Source: an uncultured bacterium
Lineage (GTDB): Bacteria > Planctomycetota > Phycisphaerae > Phycisphaerales > SM1A02
Direction: 5' to 3'
Length of the DNA: 6,243 nucleotides
Assembly (NCBI GenBank): GCA_903914045.1
Contig: CAIWNO010000335.1
Location: 1-6,243, forward strand
The position numbers and the translations under genes are program-made. The notes under the pieces are model-generated. The model ran no database searches. It worked only from the letters and a program-made list of their open reading frames with translations, and was not told where the DNA came from. This document shows positions 1 to 6,243 of this stretch, piece after piece (the stretch's first letter is position 1; each line of letters starts with the position of its first letter).

Positions 1-1
1 A

Positions 2-904
2 AAAGCCAGCCAGTCCGAGTCGTTGGACTCCAATGAATCGCTTCAGGACGCGCTGAAGGAATTGGCGTTGGAGCCAGGGCCCGAGCGCGAATTGTTGGCG
101 GCCCTAAAGCGCGGTGATTTTGAAGCGGCGGCCAAAGAGGCTCAGAAACTGGCTGAACAAGCCAAAAGTTCCAATGCCGCGCAGGCCACAGCGGCCAAGC
201 AGGCTCTTGAAAAAGTTGCCGCCGCGTTGAACAAGCAAGGCGCCGCCGAAGCGGCCAAGGCCACTCAAAAAATGGCAGGCGCCAATCAGAAAAGTGGTTC
301 CAAACCAACTGCGGCCACCATGAAAAAATCTATCTCCAATAGTCAGCAGTGCAAATCCATGGGCAAGGCCTGCCAAGAAGCGGCGAATGGCAATATAAAT
401 AATTTAATGGACTTGATGAAGAAAGGATCGGCCGCCTCATGCAAGAAAAAAAGTTTGTATCAATCTCTCGCTTCTTCACGAAATGCTGGATCTCGTTCTG
501 GTGGTTCCCGCGCGGGTTCTGGCCAATCCACTCCTCAACTTGCCGCTGAACCCGACGCGCGCGCGACGCAATTCAATAGCGAGGACATGATGAGCGAGTC
601 CCAAGACCTTGATGCCGAGCCCATTGCGCGCGACTTTGTCCAAGGCAGTGGAACCAGTGGCGAAGTGGCCACACGCACACTCACGGTGATTGAGCATCAA
701 GTGCAAGCGGGACTAGAGGAAGGTTCCGAAGAGGATCAAGTTCCAGCCGCGCTGCGCGAGGCGCATCAGAAATATTTCTCACAGTGGAAGAAAAAAATCG
801 ACCAAGTCAAATCAAATTCCAGCGCGCCAGAAGTCGCACCACAAGCCACGCCTGCGACCACGCCCACCTCCAACGCGCCCGCACTGCCGCCCAAGGCACC
901 GTAG
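2..904 (+). CDS. Ala-rich, probably coiled-coil protein of unknown function (3' part)
   Basis: The reading frame is open to the left edge (first complete codon at 2-4) and stops at TAG 902-904, so 300 C-terminal residues are visible. The TTG at 23 could serve as a start, but no Shine-Dalgarno stretch precedes it and the frame stays open before it, so a start outside the window is more likely. Numbering from the first visible codon: residues about 13-97 are Ala/Lys/Glu/Gln-rich and look helical or coiled-coil. Residues 117, 124 and 147 are cysteines in a Lys/Asn/Met-rich stretch. Residues about 158-177 are Ser/Gly/Arg-rich and probably flexible. Residues 247-259 read VPAALREAHQKYF, followed by a Lys-rich helix and a Pro/Ala/Thr tail. 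From memory, a similar Pro-x-x-x-Arg-(6 residues)-Tyr-Phe pattern closes large helical proteins encoded beside VWA/MoxR genes (DUF4175-like); this is a weak resemblance. No membrane segment is visible in this part. Its position 35 bases before the VWA gene suggests co-transcription. Function unknown. Confidence 0.75.
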   Translation, partial: KASQSESLDSNESLQDALKELALEPGPERELLAALKRGDFEAAAKEAQKLAEQAKSSNAAQATAAKQALEKVAAALNKQGAAEAAKATQKMAGANQKSGSKPTAATMKKSISNSQQCKSMGKACQEAANGNINNLMDLMKKGSAASCKKKSLYQSLASSRNAGSRSGGSRAGSGQSTPQLAAEPDARATQFNSEDMMSESQDLDAEPIARDFVQGSGTSGEVATRTLTVIEHQVQAGLEEGSEEDQVPAALREAHQKYFSQWKKKIDQVKSNSSAPEVAPQATPATTPTSNAPALPPKAP

Positions 905-939
905 CGGTATGACAGAAACCCTACAAAACAAGGCATTCC
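905..939. other. Short intergenic spacer inside the operon
   Basis: These 35 bases separate the stop of the Ala-rich gene from the GTG start of the large VWA gene. I see no hairpin with a following T-run and no convincing promoter, so transcription probably reads through. It is the only gap between genes in the window; every later junction overlaps. Confidence 0.6.
930..933 (+). promoter_or_regulatory. Weak ribosome binding site (AAGG) for the large VWA gene
   Basis: AAGG lies six bases before GTG 940. An in-frame TGA at 910-912 rules out any start between there and the left edge, and no other start codon lies between that stop and 940. The next in-frame ATG encodes residue 23, at the end of the first membrane segment, so GTG 940 is the best start despite a weak site. 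Confidence 0.5.
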
Positions 940-3909
940 GTGTGGATTTCATTTGAACACCCAAGTTGGCTGATCTTGCTTTTGGTGATCGCGCCTATTT
1001 GGTTCATGACGTTTCAAGGCTTGGATTTTTTGGTTTCAACCCGCGCCCTGGTGATAGCGTGCGTTCGCAGTTTGGTGATTGTGCTTCTTGTGGCGGCGTT
1101 GTCGCAACCAAGTTTGGTTGAAACAAGCGACGGAATTTCCGTGGTGGTGGTCGCGGACTCAAGTCAATCCATACCAACCGCCACGCGCGCCGCCGCGCAA
1201 GCGTGGTTGCAAGATCGCGCCGCCAATCGATCAAGCGCTCGCGATCGTGTGGGCGTGGTGACATTCGCCAAGAACGCTGAGATTGCCAGCAAGCCGGAAG
1301 TGATATCCAAAATAAATATCATGTCGCACTCGGATGACTTCACCGCAAGTGACTTGTCCGCGGGTGTTCGCATGGCTATGGCGCTTATGCCGCGCGACAC
1401 GCGCAATCGCATTGTGCTTTTAAGCGATGGCAACGAGACATCTGGAAATATTGTTGAGGCCGCCATGCTGGCGCGCTCCGCTGGCGTGGCCATTGACGTG
1501 GTGCCGTTGCAAGTGTCCGTGGCCAACGACACCCTGGTGGAGTCGCTACGCGCTCCCACGCGCGCGCGACGCGGTCAAAGCATTGACGCCAAAATGATCA
1601 TCCGCGCGCAGAAGCCAATTGACGGGCGAATTCGCTTTGAAATTGATGGTGAAGCGGTTGATCTTGATCCTAAAAACAGCAGCAACGCCATGGCCGTTCA
1701 CTTGGACACGGGCCCCAATGTCATCACTATTCCTGTGGCTCTGCCGCGCTCCGGCGTGGTGCGCATGAAGGCCATATTTGAGCCGCTTGATCCCGCCGCC
1801 GACGCCATCGCGGAAAATAATGTCGCCTCGGCGCTCACTTTTGTTTCTGGCGAAGGTCGCATTCTGATTGTGGATGATTCCGGTGCCGAGACGCAGGCCT
1901 TCGCGCAAGCGTTGCGCGCCAGCCAACTTGATGTGCAAGTTTCCAACGCCACAGTTCTGTCGGATCCAACTGTCGCGGGAAGTTACGACGCCATTGTGTT
2001 GGCCAACATCGCTCGTTGGAACTTGGATCAAGCCGCCGACCGCGCGCTTGAAGTCGCGGTGCATGATTTGGGAGTTGGTCTGCTCATGATTGGTGGTGAT
2101 CATTCATTTGGCGCGGGGGGTTGGACCGACAGTGAAACCGCCAAGGCGCTGCCCGTGGAAATGAATCCGCCACAAGAGCGTCAACTTCCACGCGGCGCGT
2201 TGGGATTGATCATTGATTGCTCGGGCTCCATGGGGAGTCCAGTTTCCGGCAGCAACATGGATCAGCAACAATGCGCAAATGAGGCCGCTATTGCGGGTAT
2301 TCGCACTTTAACCGCGGGCGATCAAGTGACCGTGATTGCCTTTGATGATTCAGCCGCGGTGGTAGTCCCGTTGACGAATGTGGAAAACCCAGAGGCCATT
2401 GCCAAGCAAGTTCGCCGCATTGTTCCGCGTGGTGGAACAAATTTATTTCCCGCGATTGATTTGGCCGCCAAGGAACTTGAAGGTTCAAAACAATCGGTGA
2501 AACACATTGTGATTTTGACTGACGGACAAACCATGGGCGATCCTGCCGATGGCATTCGCATGGTGCAAGTGTTGGCGCGAAAAGGAATTTCTGTTTCAAC
2601 TGTTTCCATAGGCGATTCCACCAATGATCCGTTGCTGATGGAATTGGCCAAAGTGGGTGGCGGCCGTTGCTATCCGGTGAAGTCGCAGAACGCGCAACTT
2701 GTGCTACCGCAAATTTTCATTAAGGAAGCCACCGTGCTCAATCGAAGTTTGCTGGCGGAAGGTTCGTTCGCGCCAAGCGCGGCTGGTCAATATCCGCCGG
2801 GTGTTGCGCTTTCCACATCCATGCCAAAAATTTCCGGCTATGTCATCACTGGACCGCGCGGAGGACTTGCGCAAAATGCGTTGGTGCTTGCAAGCAAGGA
2901 CAATGCCGATCCACTTTTTTCCTGGTGGAATTATGGAGTCGGTCGTAGCGCGGTCTTCACCAGCGATCTGTCATCGCGATGGGGTTCGTCATGGATCACA
3001 TGGAGCGGCTATCAACCTTGGTGCGCGGGGTTGGCGCGCTGGTTGTTGCGTCAAAGCGCGCCCATGGACACCTCCCTGAACACCCAACTTGATGGAGACA
3101 ATGCGATTGTTGAACTGTCTATTCGCGAGAATGCGCAGGGAAATAGCGCCACAACCGTGGCGACGGCCAAGGTGTTGGCGCCCGATGGTTCGATGAGCAC
3201 TTTGCCGCTGCGCCAAATTGCACCAGGACGATGGAGCGCAACATTTCCAACCGACGCCTCGGGCGCCTATCTGGTGAACGCCGCATTGCAGCAAGGCGAA
3301 AGCGAACGGCCGGTGTTTGTACAAGCCGCGGTGAATGTTTCGTATCCGCGCGAGTTCAAGTTTCAACGCCAAGACCTTGCCAAATTGCAGCTCGTTGCAC
3401 AAAGTTCTGGCGGCCGCGTTCTGCAATTAGGCGACACCAACGTCACATTATTCGAGGCTGGCGGAACGCTCGCAGCGCAATCCATGCGTCAAGTGTGGGA
3501 TATTCTTTTGTACGCCGCCACGCTGCTCTTTATTATTGATGTTGCCGCGCGTCGGTTGGTATTTGAAAAGCGCGCCGCTGGCGCTGGGAATAAAGTTGTT
3601 GTTGGACAAGTTGCGCAGGCGTGGAAGAAGGCACGACAGCGCGCCGCGCAGGACATGCCACTTGATGACAAGTCCGTGGCTTCAGTCACTGCAAGCGCCA
3701 ATGGTGGCGGGGCGAAGGTTGGCACCAAGTCCAACATTGATCTGAATTCGCAACACGCCCTAGACAGCGAAGTTGGAAACTCCCAGCAAGCCACAGGCGT
3801 GGAATTGGAAGTTCCGCTGGATCAACTACCACCACTTGAGCGTTTACGAGAAGCCAAGCGCCGCGCGCGCGCTGCCGACGCATCACGCCATCAGGAGCCG
3901 CTGCCATGA
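940..3909 (+). CDS. Membrane-anchored double-VWA protein with GATase-like domain
   Basis: A 989-residue protein. Two membrane segments (about 10-24 and 34-55) form a BatA-like N-terminus. A first VWA domain follows (about 66-190) with metal-site residues D73-x-S75-x-S77, probably S137 in place of the usual Thr, and D163 in LLSDGNE. A linker probably of beta-sandwich type covers about 195-300. A class I glutamine-amidotransferase-like domain (about 305-410) contains LLMIGGDHSFGAGGW; it has no cysteine, so it should not be catalytic. A second VWA domain (about 420-580) has a complete site: D426-x-S428-x-S430, T500 in RGGTN, D528 in LTDGQ. Residues about 657-702 (DPLFSWWNYGVGR, FTSDLSSRW) are typical of these large VWA/GATase proteins. 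A last membrane segment at about 852-870 and a basic tail (871-989) follow. Topology inferred: the domains between residues 56 and 851 lie outside the cytoplasmic membrane and the tail inside. This architecture is familiar from Planctomycetota; the biochemical role is unknown. Its stop overlaps the MoxR start. Confidence 0.9.
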   Translation: MWISFEHPSWLILLLVIAPIWFMTFQGLDFLVSTRALVIACVRSLVIVLLVAALSQPSLVETSDGISVVVVADSSQSIPTATRAAAQAWLQDRAANRSSARDRVGVVTFAKNAEIASKPEVISKINIMSHSDDFTASDLSAGVRMAMALMPRDTRNRIVLLSDGNETSGNIVEAAMLARSAGVAIDVVPLQVSVANDTLVESLRAPTRARRGQSIDAKMIIRAQKPIDGRIRFEIDGEAVDLDPKNSSNAMAVHLDTGPNVITIPVALPRSGVVRMKAIFEPLDPAADAIAENNVASALTFVSGEGRILIVDDSGAETQAFAQALRASQLDVQVSNATVLSDPTVAGSYDAIVLANIARWNLDQAADRALEVAVHDLGVGLLMIGGDHSFGAGGWTDSETAKALPVEMNPPQERQLPRGALGLIIDCSGSMGSPVSGSNMDQQQCANEAAIAGIRTLTAGDQVTVIAFDDSAAVVVPLTNVENPEAIAKQVRRIVPRGGTNLFPAIDLAAKELEGSKQSVKHIVILTDGQTMGDPADGIRMVQVLARKGISVSTVSIGDSTNDPLLMELAKVGGGRCYPVKSQNAQLVLPQIFIKEATVLNRSLLAEGSFAPSAAGQYPPGVALSTSMPKISGYVITGPRGGLAQNALVLASKDNADPLFSWWNYGVGRSAVFTSDLSSRWGSSWITWSGYQPWCAGLARWLLRQSAPMDTSLNTQLDGDNAIVELSIRENAQGNSATTVATAKVLAPDGSMSTLPLRQIAPGRWSATFPTDASGAYLVNAALQQGESERPVFVQAAVNVSYPREFKFQRQDLAKLQLVAQSSGGRVLQLGDTNVTLFEAGGTLAAQSMRQVWDILLYAATLLFIIDVAARRLVFEKRAAGAGNKVVVGQVAQAWKKARQRAAQDMPLDDKSVASVTASANGGGAKVGTKSNIDLNSQHALDSEVGNSQQATGVELEVPLDQLPPLERLREAKRRARAADASRHQEPLP
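3893..3897 (+). promoter_or_regulatory. Shine-Dalgarno AGGAG for the MoxR gene
   Basis: AGGAG sits eight bases before ATG 3906, inside the last codons of the VWA gene. The position supports this start and coupling of the two translations through the ATGA overlap at 3906-3909. Confidence 0.7.
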
Positions 3910-4922
3910 GCGACACGGCAAATCAAAAACGCAATATTTCTGCGGAATGCGATGCATTTCGTGATATGGCGGCGGGCTGGAAAAATTCCATTTGCACACG
4001 CGTTGTTGGACTTGGTGATTCACTGGAGCACACCTTGTGGTGTCTGCTTGCCAACGGCCACATTCTTTTAGAGGGCGTGCCCGGTCTTGGAAAAACATTG
4101 TTGGTGCAAACCATTTCGCAATCCGCGGGACTTCGCTCCGCGCGCATTCAGTGCACTCCAGACTTAATGCCCGCGGATGTTCTGGGCACAACGGTATTGG
4201 TGGAGGATCTTGTGCATGGTCGACGCGAGCATCGATTTCGTCCAGGCCCAGTCTTCACTAATATTCTTTTGGCCGATGAGCTCAATCGCGCGACTCCACG
4301 CACGCAGTCAGCGTTGCTAGAGGCCATGCAAGAGCGATCGGTGACCGTGGGCGGAACCACGCACGCGCTAGAAAAACCATTCTTAGTCTTGGCCACGCAA
4401 AATCCAATTGAGCAAGAGGGAACGCATCCGCTTCCAGAGGCGCAACTTGATCGCTTCATGGCGAAGATCGAAGTGCCCGCCCCATCACGCGAAGCGCTGC
4501 GAACAATTCTGGAGCGCACCACAAGCCAACCATTACCGCCGTTAAGCGCCACCATCAACGCCGCCACATTGATCGCGGCCCAGGGCTTAGCCAAAGAGGT
4601 CATCGCCGCGCCGCATGTCATGGACTGGGCCATTCGCTTGGTGCTCTCCACGCAGACTGATTCAGCGTATTTAAGCGACAAAACCAAGCGATTCATTCGC
4701 TGCGGCGCCAGTCCGCGCGCCGCGCAATCCATGATCGCCATGGGCAAAGTGCGCGCCTTGCTGGCGGGCCGTTACGCCTTGGCCATTGATGATTTGCGCG
4801 CCGTGGCGTTGCCAGCGCTTCGACATCGTTTGGCGTTGACCTTTGAAGCCGATGCGGATGGCGTGGACGCAAATGAAATAGTGCGCCGCCTTGTGAAGAA
4901 CATGCCACTGGAGGCGCCATGA
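3906..4922 (+). CDS. MoxR-family AAA+ ATPase
   Basis: A 338-residue cytoplasmic ATPase, close to the usual MoxR length of roughly 320-340. Visible motifs in order: Walker A GVPGLGKT (57-64); the MoxR-type stretch RIQCTPDLMPADVLGT (80-95), where C83 replaces the more usual Phe; FRPGPVFTN (111-119); Walker B LLADELNRA (121-129) with D124 and E125; sensor 1 ATQNP (163-167); GTHPLPEAQLDRF (172-184); and sensor 2 GASPRA (267-272). All ATPase residues are present, so it should be active. MoxR proteins are thought to use ATP hydrolysis to remodel or activate partners, frequently VWA-domain proteins encoded alongside, and here both neighbours carry VWA domains. The start overlaps the VWA stop and the stop overlaps the DUF58 start. 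The family is certain; the substrate is not. Confidence 0.96.
   Translation: MSDTANQKRNISAECDAFRDMAAGWKNSICTRVVGLGDSLEHTLWCLLANGHILLEGVPGLGKTLLVQTISQSAGLRSARIQCTPDLMPADVLGTTVLVEDLVHGRREHRFRPGPVFTNILLADELNRATPRTQSALLEAMQERSVTVGGTTHALEKPFLVLATQNPIEQEGTHPLPEAQLDRFMAKIEVPAPSREALRTILERTTSQPLPPLSATINAATLIAAQGLAKEVIAAPHVMDWAIRLVLSTQTDSAYLSDKTKRFIRCGASPRAAQSMIAMGKVRALLAGRYALAIDDLRAVALPALRHRLALTFEADADGVDANEIVRRLVKNMPLEAP
4910..4914 (+). promoter_or_regulatory. Shine-Dalgarno GGAGG for the DUF58 gene
   Basis: GGAGG lies four bases before ATG 4919, a short but workable spacing. The next in-frame ATG, at 4946 (Met10), is preceded by an A-rich stretch with no such site, so the site favours 4919. Confidence 0.6.
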
Positions 4923-5842
4923 GTGTGGAAAATAAAAAAAGCGCCATGACCAAGTTGGAAGACCTGCTTGACCCATCGTTGGTGGCGTCGCTTGAGCGTC
5001 TTGATCTGATGAGCCGCAAGATGTTGCAAGGACGAATGCAGGGCGAGCGTCGCAGTCGACGACGAGGTCAAGGCATGGACTTCGCTGACTTTCGTCCCTA
5101 CGCCGCGGGTGACGATTTGCGGTTTGTGGACTGGAATATTTACGGACGCCTTGATCGCCTCTTTCTAAAAATGTTTTTAGAGGAGGAGGATCTTGGTTTG
5201 GTGATCGCCATTGATGGCAGCGCCAGCATGGATTCAGGAACGCCCAACAAATTTGACGTGGCGCGCCGCATTGCCATGGCGTTGGGCTATGTTGGCTTGG
5301 TCAATCAACATCGCGTCACATTGGCGTTGCTGCAAGATGGACGCGCCAATTGCCTGAGTGGTTTGCGTGGGCGGCGGCGAACCGCCGAAGCGGCCAGTTG
5401 GTTGATTGCTCAAAATGCTGCAGGAACATGCGGTTTTGATGGCGCATGTCGGTCGTTGGCATCGGCACGTCTGGGTCGTGGCATGGTCATCGTCATCAGC
5501 GATTATTTATTGCGCGAGGGATATGAAAGTGGATTGCGCGCCTTGGCGGCGCGTGGCTGGGATGTGTTTGCGCTACAAATTCTCTCCCCCGAAGAATTGG
5601 ATCCACGAACTGGAGATCAAAGCCCAGATGTTCGCCTGGTTGACAGTGAAAGCAAAAGCGAAGTGGAGATCACTCTTTCCAACACCGTGGTGCGCGAGCA
5701 AAAGCGACGCTTGGAAAGTTTCAACGCCGCCTTGCGCGAGACCTGCTTGAAATTGGGCGTACGCCAAATGACTATCGATTCCGCGGTTGATTACCAAAAG
5801 TTTTTGCTTGAGTCGTTGCGCAAGCAGGGACTTCTCAAATGA
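4919..5842 (+). CDS. DUF58 protein with VWA-like fold
   Basis: A 307-residue soluble protein with no membrane segment. The DUF58 signature spans about residues 49-91: RGQGMDFADFRPYAAGDD, then LRFVDWNIYGR and a stretch ending MFLEEED. A VWA-like domain follows with metal-site residues D99-x-S101-x-S103 in IDGSASM, a second strand VIVISDYL with D175, and LRALAARGWDVFALQILSPEE at about 196-216. The C-terminal helices from about residue 250 end in LLESLRKQGLLK. DUF58 proteins are the standard genetic partners of MoxR ATPases and are presumed to be contacted or remodelled by them; the molecular role is not established. ATGA overlaps at both ends suggest production in step with MoxR and the following BatA-like protein. 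A run of seven A residues (4934-4940) lies just after the start. Family assignment is secure. Confidence 0.95.
   Translation: MSVENKKSAMTKLEDLLDPSLVASLERLDLMSRKMLQGRMQGERRSRRRGQGMDFADFRPYAAGDDLRFVDWNIYGRLDRLFLKMFLEEEDLGLVIAIDGSASMDSGTPNKFDVARRIAMALGYVGLVNQHRVTLALLQDGRANCLSGLRGRRRTAEAASWLIAQNAAGTCGFDGACRSLASARLGRGMVIVISDYLLREGYESGLRALAARGWDVFALQILSPEELDPRTGDQSPDVRLVDSESKSEVEITLSNTVVREQKRRLESFNAALRETCLKLGVRQMTIDSAVDYQKFLLESLRKQGLLK
5826..5830 (+). promoter_or_regulatory. Shine-Dalgarno-like AGGGA for the BatA-like gene
   Basis: AGGGA lies eight bases before ATG 5839, within the final codons of the DUF58 gene. This supports the ATG in the ATGA overlap at 5839-5842 as the true start. Confidence 0.6.
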
Positions 5843-6243
5843 CGTTGCTCACGCCACTTACTGGACTCATAGCCGCGTTGATTGTGGTTCCATTGTTGGT
5901 GGTGTTGTACATGTTGAAATTACGTCGCACGCGCCGCGACATTTCAAGCACGCTCTTGTGGAAGTCGCACACCGAGGACGTGCGCGCCAACACCCTTATG
6001 CAACGCTTGCGACTTACGCCGCTTTTTCTGCTGCAATTATTGCTTTTGTTGTTGCTTGCTGGCGCGCTGATGCAGCCCGTGCTGGCGGGTTGGACTCGAC
6101 CGAGTGGTCGCATGGTGTTGTTCATTGATCAATCAGCCAGCATGCAAACGCGTGATGCGCCAAATGGCGCCACGCGACTTGATGAGGCGAAGCGATTGGC
6201 GATTGCGCAAGTTGACTCTTGGCAGGGCGGCGGATTATTTGCG
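5839..6243 (+). CDS. BatA-like VWA membrane protein (5' part)
   Basis: The frame opens at ATG 5839, which overlaps the DUF58 stop as ATGA, and stays open to the window end, giving 135 N-terminal residues. Residues about 6-26 form a first membrane segment (LIAALIVVPLLVVLYML), followed by basic KLRRTRR. Residues 36-41 (SSTLLW) and the second hydrophobic segment at about 59-83 (TPLFLLQLLLLLLLAGALMQP) match the N-terminal double-membrane region of aerotolerance-regulator BatA-type proteins. A VWA domain then begins at about residue 91 with RMVLFIDQSASM, giving metal-site residues D97-x-S99-x-S101. The VWA domain is probably on the outer face of the membrane, as in the large VWA protein of this operon. 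The rest of the domain, and any GATase-like or C-terminal membrane part, lies beyond the edge. BatA-type proteins commonly sit beside MoxR and DUF58 genes; the role here is inferred only from that. Confidence 0.88.
   Translation, partial: MTLLTPLTGLIAALIVVPLLVVLYMLKLRRTRRDISSTLLWKSHTEDVRANTLMQRLRLTPLFLLQLLLLLLLAGALMQPVLAGWTRPSGRMVLFIDQSASMQTRDAPNGATRLDEAKRLAIAQVDSWQGGGLFA

Noticed and set aside
305..410. Lys/Met/Asn/Cys-rich stretch in the first gene, considered as a sign of frameshift or foreign DNA.
   Set aside because: The frame is continuous on both sides and codon use resumes without a break; it is more simply a low-complexity linker.
909..956. A 15-codon ATG open frame (begins MTETLQNK) overlapping the start of the large VWA gene, possible leader peptide.
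   Set aside because: It is short, has no clear Shine-Dalgarno site and no attenuator-like structure near it; a frame of this length arises readily by chance.
1546..2103. Open frame of 185 codons on the minus strand.
   Set aside because: It is opposite the linker and GATase-like part of the VWA gene, with no recognisable domain; a shadow frame.
4148..4747. Open frame of 199 codons on the minus strand.
   Set aside because: It lies wholly opposite the MoxR gene, whose ATPase motifs are intact; the minus-strand translation is Ser/Arg/Cys-rich without recognisable motifs, as expected of a shadow frame.
4934..4940. A7 run near the start of the DUF58 gene (others at 446-452 and 791-797), considered as slippage or phase-variation sites.
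   Set aside because: Runs of seven are short, all three frames are intact, and the codons are ordinary Lys codons; nothing indicates programmed slippage.
5787..6128. Plus-strand frame of 113 codons across the DUF58/BatA-like junction.
   Set aside because: It overlaps two recognised genes in another frame. The frame starting at 5839 gives a clear BatA N-terminus with membrane segments and a VWA motif, whereas this one gives His/Ala-rich sequence without motifs.

Overview
The window holds five same-strand genes that read as one compact operon of the MoxR / DUF58 / von Willebrand factor A (VWA) type. These families are usually discussed as chaperone-like or stress- and envelope-related systems that assemble or regulate partner proteins. 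Base composition is moderately GC-rich, with very frequent GCGC/CGCGC runs and heavy use of TTG for leucine, similar in all five genes. The large double-VWA protein with a glutamine-amidotransferase-like domain, next to MoxR, DUF58 and BatA-like genes, recalls Planctomycetota (perhaps Phycisphaerae-like lineages). That assignment is an inference from gene architecture, not from a marker gene.

Layout. Positions 2-904 are the 3' part of an Ala-rich, probably helical protein whose start lies before the window. After a 35-base gap comes a 989-residue membrane-anchored protein (940-3909) with two VWA domains flanking a non-catalytic GATase-like domain. A MoxR-family AAA+ ATPase (3906-4922), a DUF58 protein (4919-5842) and the first 135 residues of a BatA-like VWA membrane protein (5839 to the window end) follow. 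The last three start codons each overlap the preceding stop as ATGA, and each has a Shine-Dalgarno-like stretch inside the upstream gene. This indicates tight translational coupling. No promoter, terminator, RNA gene, mobile element, CRISPR array or notable repeat was recognised.

How the genes may work together (inference from the families). MoxR would supply ATP-driven remodelling in the cytoplasm. DUF58 would be its soluble, metal-binding VWA partner. The two membrane proteins would place further VWA domains outside the cytoplasmic membrane, and the large one also has a basic cytoplasmic tail that could reach the ATPase. The Ala-rich first gene may be an accessory or scaffold protein. Substrate and physiological role cannot be read from the sequence. 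The window looks like a well-formed example of a known but poorly understood operon type rather than a clearly new system; the least explained parts are the first gene and the tail of the large VWA protein.
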